A program made the position numbers and the translations under genes. Shown here piece by piece: positions 1-9,795 of a stretch of 64,000 nucleotides of DNA. Below the pieces are notes generated by a model. The model did not search any database and was not told the DNA's origin. It saw only the letters and a list, made by a program, of their open reading frames with translations. Every line of letters begins with the position of its first letter. Positions within the stretch are counted from its first letter, which is position 1. The stretch is taken from positions 106,572,001-106,636,000 of the forward strand of contig CM075345.1 in assembly GCA_037693485.1 (NCBI GenBank), given 5' to 3'. This DNA is from Kitagawia praeruptora (Eukaryota > Streptophyta > Magnoliopsida > Apiales > Apiaceae).

Positions 1-620
1 TATCGATGACCTGAAGTTCGAATCAATGTTCAACTAATATTTATAAAATAAATAGAGATTGAATGAATATTCGAAATAATATTCATTTAAATAAATAAGG
101 CTCGAATGAACATTAAAATAATATTCATTAAATAAATAACTCGAATGAATATTCAAAATAATATTTATCGAAGAAATAAGAATGAATATTCTCTAAGTAA
201 ATAACTTAACTGAGGGTTCGAAATAATATTCGAATATTAAATCGACTTTAGATAAATATTAAAGATAATGTTCATCGAATAATTAAATATCTGATGAATA
301 ACCCGAATAATATTTATCAAATAATCTCAAAGGAATATCTCAATAATATTCGCCAGATAATAAATGGGAAATAATTACTTAATTATTTTCCTCTGAAAAT
401 AATATCAATATATCAAGGAATATCGACTCCCGGTCTATAATCAAAGAATGAGATTCATCTGCCCTTTGCTTAAGGGTCTCAGTGATATCCGGCTTATAAC
501 TGATATATTACTATCTAGCTTATAAGCCAACAATAAATTCTAGGAACAAGTATATCAATTTGACTTTGAAAGTAGGCATGCATGCTATGGCATATGTATA
601 ACAGAAAGCATATATATATA
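1..620 (-). repeat. G 3' LTR, distal piece
   Basis: This is the part of the 3' LTR of G that lies beyond the M insertion. It matches 28037 onward of the 5' LTR with only a few substitutions, for example at about 8 and 331. The first 400 bases are an AT-rich degenerate tandem array of units containing AATATTC and AAATAAATAA. The end at 610-620 is an (AT)n run that serves as one side of the M target-site duplication. Confidence 0.88.
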
Positions 621-667
621 GGGTCATGTTCTAATAGAAACCAACTTAAACTAAAAACTAGAAACCA
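621..667 (+). repeat. M left terminal inverted repeat
   Basis: It starts GGGTCATGTTC and includes AATAGAAACCA at 632-642 and ACTAGAAACCA ending at 667. The reverse complement of 18140-18187 has the same two blocks in the same order with similar spacing, roughly three quarters identical by eye. Confidence 0.65.
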
Positions 668-1103
668 AGGACAATTTTGTCTTTAATTTCCCGCACTCCT
701 ACCAAACTTCACGTGACTTGCCCACCTGATACATTTTCAATACATATTATCACTAATAACTCCTACTCATCACCATAACCTTTGCGGTTTTCTACACTGA
801 AACATATACACATACAGGATACTACAAAACAATTTCAAATCTGCAATTTAAATCACTCTGAAGTACCTCCATTAATATCCTTGAAGTCATATTCAAACTA
901 ATCAGATCTGAATTTAAGCATATTATGAACATAAATTACCAGATATACGTGAAATCACTAATTTGTATTGCAGAAATCACTAACTAGTATGGTAAAAATC
1001 ACTAATTTATACATCTAAAATCAGTGATACCAACCCCAGCCCCACCTTCACTTGCCATCACCACCACCACCTGCCATCACTGCAATCGACCACCACACCA
1101 CCT
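668..1103. other. M left interior, non-coding
   Basis: About 435 bp without a convincing ORF. It is AT-rich with several AAATCACTAA-type repeats (about 950-1025) and ends in a CCACCA-rich stretch (1035-1103) that abuts the broken end of the second E4 unit at 1104. Nothing here resembles a transposase. Confidence 0.5.
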
Positions 1104-1685
1104 GTCAATTCCTTCCTGTTGTGAGTAGCCTTTTGCAATCAGTCTTGCCTTGTTCCTTGTGATAACTCCCTCACTGTCAGTTTTATTCCTGAAAACCCAT
1201 TTAGTACCAACAATGGATCTATTCTTAGGCCTTGGTACAAGTGTCCACACTTCATTTCTTTCAAATTCATTTAGCTCTTCTTGCATTGCTGTTATCCAGT
1301 CAGCATCTTTAAGAGCTTCTTCCACTTTCTTTGGCTCAGATTGTGACAAGAATGCATGAAATAAACATTCATTTGTTGTTGCACTTCTTGTCCTTACTTT
1401 TGCATCTGGATCACCAATAATCAAATCAGGTGTGTGAGATTTAGTCCATTTTCTTGCAGAAGGCAGATTGCTTCTGTCATCATGTGATCCTCCCCCTTGA
1501 TCCATGCTCTCCTGATTTTCTTGATGTCTTTCTTCATTTTCAGATGCTCCCCCTGAATGTGACTGCTCAGAATTTGGATGATCAGAGTTTGAATCAACAG
1601 TGTTTGATTCAGAGTTATCAATTGAGTCACTATCAGTGTTTGAATTTTCACTTTGATGTGATTCTTCATGCTCCCCCTCAACTGG
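1104..1685 (-). pseudogene. E4 unit 2: truncated pol fragment (start of reverse transcriptase)
   Basis: The minus-strand reading continues pol after the in-frame TAA at 1686-1688. It covers an acidic serine-rich linker and, from the ATG at 1505, about 133 residues that begin the copia RT region, including the GTKWVFRNK motif and the ARLIAKGYSQQEGID segment. It breaks off at 1104, before the first catalytic aspartate block. The last residues of the open frame (to 1077) are encoded by M sequence and are not part of the protein family. The same region is complete at 11799-13673. Confidence 0.85.
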
Positions 1686-3143
1686 TTATTCCCTTGTTTC
1701 TGATTGAAGAGTTTCTTCAGTATTTACCAGTAGAGGTACAGAGTTTAGATTAACAGAGTTTGACACATCAGTCTGATCAGAGTTTACTTTTTCAGAGAAT
1801 AAATCTTCATTTTCAAAGTGCAGTTGATCATGTTCATTTACATCTTCAAGTCCAGTTATTTTCTTGTCAACAAATGACACATGAATTGATTCCATGATCA
1901 CTCTGGTTCTCAGATTATAAACTCTGAATGCCTTAGTTGACAGTGGATAGCCAACAAAAATTCCTTCATCTGCCTTTAGGTCAAACTTGGTCAACTGTTC
2001 AGGATGAGTCTTCAACACAAAGCACTTGCATCCAAAAATATGAAAATATTTTAGATTTGGCTTTTTCTTCTTCACCATTTCATATGGTGTTTTACCATGC
2101 TTGTTGATCAGTGTTGCATTTTGAGTAAAACAAGCAGTTTGAACTGCTTCTGCCCAGAAATATGTTGGCAATTTTGCTTCATCTAGCATGGTTCTGGCAG
2201 CTTCTATCAAGGTTCTGTTCTTTCTCTCCACTACACCATTTTGTTGTGGAGTACCAGGTGCAGAAAACTCTTGTTTTATCCCTTTACTCTTGCAAAATTC
2301 TTCCATAGATGAATTCCTGAATTCAGTTCCATTGTCACTTCTGATTATCTTCACTTGATGCTCTGACCCTTTTTCCAGTTGAATTACATGTTCTGTCAGT
2401 GTTAATGCAGTTTCATCCTTCTTTGCAAGAAAATATACCCATGTGAATCTGGTATATTCATCAACAATGACTAATGCATATTTCTTCTTTCCAAGAGACA
2501 TCACATTCACTGGACCAAAAAGATCAACATGTAGTAGATGATAAGGATCAGCAATTGAAGACTCAGATTTACTTTTGAAAGACGTTTTTCTCTGTTTGGC
2601 TTTTTGACAAGAATCACACAGTCCTTCTACATTCAACAAGGACTTTGGTAGACCTCTTACAAGATCATTCTTGATTAGCTCATTGATGTTGTTCAGATTC
2701 AAATGAGAGAGTTTCTTGTGCCATTTCCAACTCTCTTCACTGGACATCCTTGAAGACAGACACACTGCTTTGCCATCAGTGTTTGTTGACAATTTGATTT
2801 CATAGATGTTATTGTGTCTGTTTCCAACTAGAGCAACTTTCCCTGTAGATTTACTGATCACTTGACAATATTCAGGCTGAAAATCTACATGATAACCTCT
2901 GTCACAGATTTGACTCACAGATAGCAAATCATGCTTGAGTCCTGGAACAAGAGCTACATTTGTGATGATGACATTTCCAAGATTAATATTGCCATATCCC
3001 AGTGTATGTCCTATGTTGCCATCTCCATAGGAAACTTCTGGGCCAGCCTTCTCCTCAAACTCTGATAGCAGGGCTTTATTTCCTGTCATGTGTCCTGAAC
3101 ATCCACTGTCCACGACTAGGGTACTGACCCTTGAGCCCTGCAA
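1686..3143 (-). CDS. E4 unit 2: protease-integrase part of pol (copy of 13674-15131)
   Basis: 485 codons whose translation is identical to the complete copy at 13674-15131; see that entry for domains. It carries the same TAA at its end, so the stop was present before the duplication. The only nucleotide difference that I saw between the copies (C2583 against T14571) lies in this gene and is silent. Any product would lack RT because the unit is truncated downstream. Confidence 0.85.
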   Translation of the reverse strand: MQGSRVSTLVVDSGCSGHMTGNKALLSEFEEKAGPEVSYGDGNIGHTLGYGNINLGNVIITNVALVPGLKHDLLSVSQICDRGYHVDFQPEYCQVISKSTGKVALVGNRHNNIYEIKLSTNTDGKAVCLSSRMSSEESWKWHKKLSHLNLNNINELIKNDLVRGLPKSLLNVEGLCDSCQKAKQRKTSFKSKSESSIADPYHLLHVDLFGPVNVMSLGKKKYALVIVDEYTRFTWVYFLAKKDETALTLTEHVIQLEKGSEHQVKIIRSDNGTEFRNSSMEEFCKSKGIKQEFSAPGTPQQNGVVERKNRTLIEAARTMLDEAKLPTYFWAEAVQTACFTQNATLINKHGKTPYEMVKKKKPNLKYFHIFGCKCFVLKTHPEQLTKFDLKADEGIFVGYPLSTKAFRVYNLRTRVIMESIHVSFVDKKITGLEDVNEHDQLHFENEDLFSEKVNSDQTDVSNSVNLNSVPLLVNTEETLQSETRE

Positions 3144-3153
3144 TCACAAACAA

Positions 3154-5391
3154 TCACTGATTATTAGTTTTAAGGATCCAGACTTGCTTGGATCCTTTGG
3201 CTTTCTTAAATCTGTTAGCTTTTGCAGCGGAATTCAAATTAACAGAGTTTAAGCTAACTTTTTCAGAGTTTACATTTGCAGAGTTTACTTTAACCCATTT
3301 CAAATTTGGTTTGGGTTCATAGTAATTATAATAAATAGCATGATAATCTCTGCAAGTGTAAATAGAATGCCAAGTACTTCCACAGTGTTTGCATAAAGTC
3401 TGTGGTCTAGTTCTCACATAATCACTCTTTACTGCAGTTTTAGAAGGCAAAGAATTAATGTTCTTATTCTTACTGCAGAAACTAGCAAGATGATTAGTGC
3501 TACCACAATTAAAGCATGTTTTTCTAGGAGCTAATGAAGCAAGCATTGGCTTAATTCCTGATGTGATGCCTACTTTTCCATTTTTGTTTTTCTTAGGCAA
3601 TCTCTGTTTGTTGACAGATTTTATCTCCTTAAGCTTATGCTTGAGTTGTTTATCTGTCATTAAACCAATGTTAGCCTCTTTAACAAAAGTTTTAGCATAT
3701 GACTCCTTAACAGCCTTTTTCTGTGCTTCAGTCTTAGGTCCACCTGTTCCCATGACATTACCTTCAGATGAATAATGTGGTCTTTTCTTTACCTGATTTT
3801 CAAATCTAAGTTCATCTCCTACAGAGTAACCTAGACCTACTGTGTCTGACTGAAACACTTCTTGAGTGTCTTTACCAGAGTGTGTCCAAGTTTTAATGAT
3901 GTGTTTAGTATCCTCCAATTCTGATTCTAGTTGCTTATACTTACCTAGCAACTCTTGTTCAATAAACACTGCATCATCTCTCTCTTTCTGAATTTTATTC
4001 ATGTTCTCTAGCTGTTCCTCAACAAGTTTATTTCTTTCTTTAAGTTGAGAACACTCAGACTTTATCCTCTCATTTTCTAAAGTCTGATCCCTATAACTGA
4101 TATGCAATGCTTTAAGATAAATTCTCAATTCAGTTATATTATCAGTGTTATAAGCATAGGTAGTTGGAGGTACCTTGAGATCATCATTTTCAGTCTGAGT
4201 AGTAGCCATGAGAGCATAGTTGACTTCCTCATCTGAATCTGAAGTGTCTGCCCAATCTCTGCCTTTGGTGTAGAGTGCCTTTTCAGTTTTACCCTTCTTG
4301 CACTCTGGAGCATAGTGTCCCATCTCCTTACACTTGTAGCATTGAATCTCAGACTTATCTTTCTTTCCAGATTTGAAGTCCTTTCCCTCAGCTTTCTTGA
4401 AATTCTTCTTGTCAGACTTTGAGTAGTCCCTTGAGAATCTCTTTCCCTTCTTGAAGTTCTTGTAACCCATCTTCTTGAAGGTCTTTACCATCAATGCAGC
4501 CATTTGCATCATCTCTTCATCATCTTCAGAATCAGATGAACCATCTGTGTTTGAGTCAATATCAGTGTTTGATGACTCATTCTCTGAATGGATGACTAAG
4601 GCTTTCCCTTTTTCCTTTCTCCTTGATGCCTCCTTCTTTGATGGTTTCTCCTCAACCTTGAGTGCAACAGATTTTGACTTTCTACTTGATCTTTTGTTTC
4701 TCTGCTCCAATTCCAATTCATGGGTTTTGAGCAGCCCATAAATTTCATCAATCTCTGTTTCACCAAGTTCATAATTATCTCTAATAGTGGTTGTTTTCAC
4801 ATCCCACTTTTCAGGTAGAGAAAGAAGAAACTTGAGATTTGAGTCTTCTAAATCATACTCTTTGTTAACCAATGACAAATCATTGAGCAGTTTACAGAAT
4901 CTGTCAAATGTTTCTGTCATGGTTTCATCAGACTTTGCCTCAAAGTGCTCATACTCCTGAGTGAGTATGTTTCTTCTGTTTTTCTTGATTGCAGGAGTTC
5001 CTTGACACCTAACCTCAAGTGCATCCCATATTTCCTTTGCAGTTGTGCAATTAATCACTTTATTAGACATAACATTGTCTAATGCACTGTGAAGTAAATG
5101 TCTCACTTTTGCATCCTTTGCAATAGATGAAAGATCTTCAGCAGTTAGATCTTTCTTTTCCTTTGGAATGACCTTTGCCTCCTCACCAGCAGCAGCAGCA
5201 GATAATTTTGTTGGTTTGTGAGGACCTTCATATATTCTATCAAGGTATTCTGGATCTGTAGCCTCCAGAAACATGGTCATTTTCACCTTCCAAATTGCAT
5301 ACTCTGATGGCCTAAGTATAGGAACCCTGATTGTCTCATACCTACTAACAGTAGTAGGGGCTTTCTCAGATGGTGGAGGAATCTCTGCCAT
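3154..5391 (-). CDS. E4 unit 2: gag (copy of 15142-17379)
   Basis: 745 codons, identical in translation to the gag at 15142-17379; see that entry for domains. It starts at an ATG 44 bases downstream of the PBS at 5435-5452 and is therefore placed to be expressed from the LTR at 5455-5963 if that LTR acts as a 5' LTR for this unit. An intact gag in a truncated unit could still supply Gag protein. Confidence 0.85.
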   Translation of the reverse strand: MAEIPPPSEKAPTTVSRYETIRVPILRPSEYAIWKVKMTMFLEATDPEYLDRIYEGPHKPTKLSAAAAGEEAKVIPKEKKDLTAEDLSSIAKDAKVRHLLHSALDNVMSNKVINCTTAKEIWDALEVRCQGTPAIKKNRRNILTQEYEHFEAKSDETMTETFDRFCKLLNDLSLVNKEYDLEDSNLKFLLSLPEKWDVKTTTIRDNYELGETEIDEIYGLLKTHELELEQRNKRSSRKSKSVALKVEEKPSKKEASRRKEKGKALVIHSENESSNTDIDSNTDGSSDSEDDEEMMQMAALMVKTFKKMGYKNFKKGKRFSRDYSKSDKKNFKKAEGKDFKSGKKDKSEIQCYKCKEMGHYAPECKKGKTEKALYTKGRDWADTSDSDEEVNYALMATTQTENDDLKVPPTTYAYNTDNITELRIYLKALHISYRDQTLENERIKSECSQLKERNKLVEEQLENMNKIQKERDDAVFIEQELLGKYKQLESELEDTKHIIKTWTHSGKDTQEVFQSDTVGLGYSVGDELRFENQVKKRPHYSSEGNVMGTGGPKTEAQKKAVKESYAKTFVKEANIGLMTDKQLKHKLKEIKSVNKQRLPKKNKNGKVGITSGIKPMLASLAPRKTCFNCGSTNHLASFCSKNKNINSLPSKTAVKSDYVRTRPQTLCKHCGSTWHSIYTCRDYHAIYYNYYEPKPNLKWVKVNSANVNSEKVSLNSVNLNSAAKANRFKKAKGSKQVWILKTNNQ

Positions 5392-5434
5392 TGATTACTT
5401 TTGTGTTTGGATCTTTAACTGTAATAAAGTAACA

Positions 5435-5452
5435 GATTAGGCTCTGATACCA
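5435..5452 (-). promoter_or_regulatory. E4 unit 2 primer-binding site (initiator tRNA-Met)
   Basis: The minus strand reads TGGTATCAGAGCCTAATC, two bases after the end of the LTR (CCTAACA). TGGTATCAGAGC is the usual plant LTR-retrotransposon primer-binding site for initiator methionine tRNA. Confidence 0.9.
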
Positions 5453-5454
5453 CT

Positions 5455-5963
5455 TGTTAGGTCGAATACACAATAAGCAATCAAATACTGTATGAGTAAC
5501 TTAACAAGAACACACTGTTTAACAATTAAAAACTGTTTGGAATTAATAATTCCTCTCTCAGTGATGTAAATATCACAGAGAGCTGCTTAGGTTACAATGG
5601 ATGAATATCTCAATGTTCGACTACCCTTCTAGGGTTAACCTAACTGTATTTATAGAACATACAGCTTTGTACAATCAGTAACTGATACTCCTAAAATCAA
5701 GCTATACAATTGATATCAATCACGATTGCTTCAGTCTTCCAAGTCAACTCAATCTCTTTGACAGCTTTCCAATCTTCAAAGATATTGCTTCCATATTTAT
5801 CAATCTTCAAACACTGTTGACTCTTCAGACAATACCGCTACAGAGTTTAACAAACTCTGTTTGCACTTCCAGTCAGTGTTTAATCAAACTCTGACTGCCT
5901 CCAGCTAAACTCTGTTTTCTGACTTTAGCTTCCAAACACTGTTTTCATCAATCATTTCTAACA
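5455..5963 (-). repeat. E4 central LTR (3' LTR of E4, 5' LTR of unit 2)
   Basis: 509 bp; on the minus strand it begins TGTTAGAAATG and ends CGACCTAACA. It appears identical to 17443-17951. It has a PPT on one side and a PBS on the other, so it serves both units. A TATA-like TATAAATA lies at 5647-5654 on the minus strand. The U3 part is dense in the CAGAGTTT/CAGTGTTT motif on both strands. Confidence 0.93.
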
Positions 5964-5976
5964 ATCTCCCCCAACT
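5964..5976 (-). promoter_or_regulatory. E4 polypurine tract
   Basis: The minus strand reads GTTGGGGGAGAT directly before the LTR start TGTTAG. This is the expected plus-strand primer for reverse transcription. Confidence 0.88.
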
Positions 5977-6117
5977 TGTCCATTAGCAAGAATGTACAAG
6001 TTTTACAGTAAATGATGATGTCAAAACAAATACAAAGTTTACAGTGTTTAACATACAAACAGAGTTTAAGCTATTACTTAACAAATTCTACATGAAATAA
6101 GAAAATTCTTACAGACT

Positions 6118-9100
6118 TTAATCTCTAATCTCTTGAAGATCAGGCACTGTTCTAAGATAGTCTATAAGCAACCTTCTTTCAGCATTTTCAAGCTCTATCT
6201 GCATAGCTTCTTTGATTTCTCTCAACTGAGGATCATTCTCATCAGTTTGATAGATAGCAGCTCTAAGATCGTAGATTTTGTTTCTTCTCATCTCATTTCC
6301 CAACCTGATATATTTCACCTCTTCAGATTTTACATTGAAATCCAGAACAGTAATTCCAAGATCAGTCTTCAGTTTTGTAGTTCCCTTCTCCATTTCAATC
6401 AGATTGCCATTCCAATCTCTGTATTTAGGAACATACTTGCTGTTGAATTTCATTTGCCTTCTTGCAAGGTTTTGAATCATTCTTTGTTGAAGCACATTTG
6501 CAACTGACTGAGTTCTTTGACTTCTCACTCTGAAAATATATAGGACATATTCAAGTTCTTCAGCATACTTTAATTCAATATCCTTTTCAGAGACTTTAAA
6601 TACTGTTCCATCAGCCATGAAATATAACAAGAAATCCTTTTCTAAACTCTTCTGATATACAAGCTGTACTGATTCCAGTTTGTCTAAACTCTCTTGAGTG
6701 ACACCACCTCCTGGAACAGACAGTGAAGAAGGATCTCTAGGACCAACATATTGTCTTTTATCTCTGTATGAGCCTATGCCTCCTTTGTTGTATCCAATTT
6801 TACCAGATAATGCTCTACCATCAGCAAAATCCATTGGAATTGTAGCTTCTAGTCTTGGATCATGAGGAGCACCTCTTTTAAATGTTGATTTCAACTGAAA
6901 AGACACTAATGGTGTGGTCACCACTTGTGCAGCAACAGAGGTTGTGTCTTCATTCTTCTGTACAACATGTGTATCAACAGAGGTTGTAACTATACTTTTC
7001 AGCTTTTGCTTGGCTTCTGCATCTGTTGGTTTTCTGAATACTTGCATTCTTTGATCTGTACCAACAGGTTCTTTGATTTGAATGCCTTTAAGAACAGGCT
7101 TTGCAGCTTTAGCAATTTTCACATTCCTCTTTGCTTTTTCAGACTTTAGAGCTTTCAGATGCTTTTCTTGTAAACTCTTCTCTTCAGCTTTAGCATCTTC
7201 TATGGTCACTCCTTCTGCATTCTCTTCCATGAAAAGCTTAACAGCTAACTCCTCATCAGTCTTTGGGTTTGATGTTAATTCCAAACTCTTGGTCTTTGAG
7301 GTACCTTGAGTTTCAGTGTTTGTTCCAACAGACTGTGGTTTAAAAGATTTGCCAGATCTCAGAGTTTGCCTTTCAGAGTTTAAAACCTTGCTTTTATCAC
7401 TTGCCCCTCCATCTCCAGCATCATCCTTTTGAGTCAGAGTTTGAGAAACTTTGCATTTAGACTTAGTCACTCTCTCCCCCTTTTTGACATCATCAGGAAT
7501 TAGTATTGATGTAATGAGCTCTAAAGAGTTTGCAATTGAATCTACCTTAGCAGATAAAGCAGTCTGATTTTCTTCAACCTTTCCTAGCCTGGCAAAGAGA
7601 GTGTCTTGAACTTTGGACAACTGAACAGCTTTTATTTTGGACTCTCTTTCCATTTTCAACTCTCTTGACTGAATCTCAGTCTTCAAGGAAGCAATTTCAT
7701 GTTTAGTGTCAGCAAAATTCCCTTCCAGAGTCTTGACTTGGACTACAGTTGCCTTTAAACAGGATAAGATATCTGGATTTGAAATCTGCTTTGCAGTTTG
7801 CCTAACAAACTCAGATGCTCTCCCTTTTGGAAAAATGCAATCTTGTCTATACCAATTTTCAGCAGATTTAGCAAGATGCTCTACTTCAACAGCATGTGAT
7901 GGACAAGGCTGAGCAAAAGGTGTATGTTTACTATCTGTCTGTGCAGGTGCACTCACAAAAGAATCAGAGTTTGCATCACTGTCAGATTTATCTTCATCAC
8001 TTGCACCTTGAGCTTGACCATCTTTGACAGAACCACTGTGCTGAGCAGTGTCAGCCACAGTTTCTGCAATAACTTCTGTAACCTTTTCAATAATCACCTC
8101 ATGTTGCACAGGCTCTGCAACAGAGTTTGCCTTAGTAGCTTCATCACCTTTGTCTTGAATTTGAGAAGATACCAGCTCTGTGTGTGATGCCACAGCTTCA
8201 GAAACATGTACTGCAGGTGAGACAAGATCAAGAATTGATTCAGGAACATCATGTACTGGTGACAAACCATCTCTTTGATCCTCTTCTACAGGCATTTTAT
8301 CCTCTGTAGGTATTTCAACAGTAACATTATCCTCTGCAGGCATTTCAACCTCTGCAGGTATTTGTACTTTGTCATCCACCATATTCTCTGCAGGCATGTC
8401 AACTTTTGCAGGTACTTCAACATTCACTGTATCCTCAACAGTAGGTGTTTGCTGTGAAACCACCTCTGGAGCTTCAACAACATTCTCTGCATCTGAATCA
8501 GAAAGAATTAGTCTCCTTTTCTTGATTGGCACAACAATCTCCTCTTCATCTTCACTTGAGCTTTCTCTTGGTGGTGAAAGTGAAGGTCTGTTTGCATGTT
8601 GCTTCATTCTTCTAGTATAAACAGCTCCAGATAATGTCTGTTTAGCCTTTGAATGTTTAGTGTTTTGGGCAGTGTGCTTCTTTCTCTTTGGCTTGGTTTT
8701 GGCTGGTTCAGTAGGTGCTGGCTCAGAGTGTAAGGTATCAGTGTTTAAAGTTTCAGTGTTTAATGGTTCAGTGTTTAATGGTTCAGTGTTTGAGGGTTCA
8801 GTGTTTAATGGTGGAGAGTTTATTGGTGGAGAGTTTAAGGTTTCTGGTTGTGGTTGTTGAGATGTAGTAGGTACTGTAGTTGTGGGTGTTGGAGGTGTTG
8901 GTTCAGAGTTTATGGTTTCTGTTGGTTCAGGCATTTGTTGTGGTGATTGAGGGTCTTGTGGTTGGTTCACATAGTTTTGTAAGGCTAAAGGCATAAACAA
9001 TTCAGGTATTTGCTGTTTAGTGACATCTTTGTTTGTCAAATCACTGAACATTCTCTTAGCAACTTGAAAAGGCTGAATTACATCAGCTTCATCAATTGGA

Positions 9101-9795
9101 ATGTTAGGCACACATGCAGTAAATAGCAATTGACAAAAACGAGCAAAATACACAGTAGTAGACTCAGATAATCTCTCTCCCAAGTTCATTAGTACTAGTC
9201 TACCAAAATCGAAGTTACCTCCATATAGTAGAGCATGACCAATTTGGAGAGTATCCAGAGGTAGTGCATCCCAGTTTGTTGTCTTCTTTCCAAAAGCCCT
9301 TGTTATACAATCAAAGAAGAAACTCCATTCCTTTCTTAAACTTGGCCGTCTCAAAGACCCTATCTTGTTCAAGTTTCCTGCACATCCAATTTGTTCCAAC
9401 ATTGTTCTCAATCGATCATGACCAACAACACTGTAAGAAGTGTGTGTCTCAAAATCCAAAGCATCCCTGACAGTGGTTGGAGTAATGATATACTCTGATT
9501 CTTCATGAGTGAAAATGATTGTTGGAGTGCCAGCTTCTCCTCCATCATCATATTCAGAGTTTGTCCAGAAAGTAGCAATCTGTGAAGCAGATAACGTTGG
9601 TGGTGCAGTTAGAGCCGTCCCTATCTCTGAATCGTTCAAAAAGTTTTGGAACAAGTGAAACGCCTGTGGAGCATTTTCATTATCCAATGGTGCTGCATAG
9701 TTACTAGGGAGAAAAACTAACCCTGCTGCATCAAACGCTTTAGTTGCCATTAGTAACAAGATACGAAGATATTCAGAGAAAAGATTTGTATGCAC
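6118..9795 (-). CDS. E4 third ORF, large protein of unknown function (SIRE ORF3 position)
   Basis: 1,225 codons, uninterrupted. An ATG at 9750 (MATKAFDAAG) is an equally good start. Residues about 40-280 form a globular region with tryptophans and a conserved look. Residues about 285-370 are a proline/threonine/asparagine linker with repeated LNTEP units encoded by the dispersed AAACACTG motif. Residues about 400-650 are acidic and low in complexity, with a run of VEVPAE/VEMPAE-type repeats; about 680-780 is predicted coiled coil (long K/E/Q heptads); the C-terminal 220 residues are charged and alpha-helical. I see no signal peptide or convincing transmembrane segment, so an envelope role is not supported. 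SIRE-type elements carry an ORF here that is often called env-like; the true role is unknown. It must be expressed from a subgenomic RNA or by re-initiation, because 2 kb separates it from pol. Confidence 0.75.
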   Translation of the reverse strand: MHTNLFSEYLRILLLMATKAFDAAGLVFLPSNYAAPLDNENAPQAFHLFQNFLNDSEIGTALTAPPTLSASQIATFWTNSEYDDGGEAGTPTIIFTHEESEYIITPTTVRDALDFETHTSYSVVGHDRLRTMLEQIGCAGNLNKIGSLRRPSLRKEWSFFFDCITRAFGKKTTNWDALPLDTLQIGHALLYGGNFDFGRLVLMNLGERLSESTTVYFARFCQLLFTACVPNIPIDEADVIQPFQVAKRMFSDLTNKDVTKQQIPELFMPLALQNYVNQPQDPQSPQQMPEPTETINSEPTPPTPTTTVPTTSQQPQPETLNSPPINSPPLNTEPSNTEPLNTEPLNTETLNTDTLHSEPAPTEPAKTKPKRKKHTAQNTKHSKAKQTLSGAVYTRRMKQHANRPSLSPPRESSSEDEEEIVVPIKKRRLILSDSDAENVVEAPEVVSQQTPTVEDTVNVEVPAKVDMPAENMVDDKVQIPAEVEMPAEDNVTVEIPTEDKMPVEEDQRDGLSPVHDVPESILDLVSPAVHVSEAVASHTELVSSQIQDKGDEATKANSVAEPVQHEVIIEKVTEVIAETVADTAQHSGSVKDGQAQGASDEDKSDSDANSDSFVSAPAQTDSKHTPFAQPCPSHAVEVEHLAKSAENWYRQDCIFPKGRASEFVRQTAKQISNPDILSCLKATVVQVKTLEGNFADTKHEIASLKTEIQSRELKMERESKIKAVQLSKVQDTLFARLGKVEENQTALSAKVDSIANSLELITSILIPDDVKKGERVTKSKCKVSQTLTQKDDAGDGGASDKSKVLNSERQTLRSGKSFKPQSVGTNTETQGTSKTKSLELTSNPKTDEELAVKLFMEENAEGVTIEDAKAEEKSLQEKHLKALKSEKAKRNVKIAKAAKPVLKGIQIKEPVGTDQRMQVFRKPTDAEAKQKLKSIVTTSVDTHVVQKNEDTTSVAAQVVTTPLVSFQLKSTFKRGAPHDPRLEATIPMDFADGRALSGKIGYNKGGIGSYRDKRQYVGPRDPSSLSVPGGGVTQESLDKLESVQLVYQKSLEKDFLLYFMADGTVFKVSEKDIELKYAEELEYVLYIFRVRSQRTQSVANVLQQRMIQNLARRQMKFNSKYVPKYRDWNGNLIEMEKGTTKLKTDLGITVLDFNVKSEEVKYIRLGNEMRRNKIYDLRAAIYQTDENDPQLREIKEAMQIELENAERRLLIDYLRTVPDLQEIRD

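Larger units (their letters stand above)
1104..5454 (-). mobile_element. Second, truncated unit of the E4 retrotransposon array
   Basis: Positions 1104-5963 repeat 13092-17951 at a constant offset of 11,988 bases with no indel. By eye I found a single substitution (C at 2583, T at 14571). The unit shares the LTR 5455-5963 with the complete element, then has its own PBS, gag and the front of pol, and stops abruptly inside the RT coding region at 1104, where M sequence begins. The rest of RT, RNase H, ORF3 and the outer LTR are missing. This is a head-to-tail arrangement LTR-internal-LTR-partial internal, as produced by unequal LTR recombination followed by deletion, or by an assembly duplication. 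Confidence 0.85.

Noticed and set aside
1150..1753. Plus-strand ORFs over 1150-1753 and the same at 13138-13741
   Set aside because: Antisense shadows of the E4 pol frame.
5435..5452. tRNA gene
   Set aside because: TGGTATCAGAGC here is the complement of the tRNA-Met 3' end used as a primer site; there is no cloverleaf.
6118..9795. Retroviral envelope gene in E4
   Set aside because: No signal peptide, transmembrane anchor or cleavage motif could be seen; only the position suggests it.
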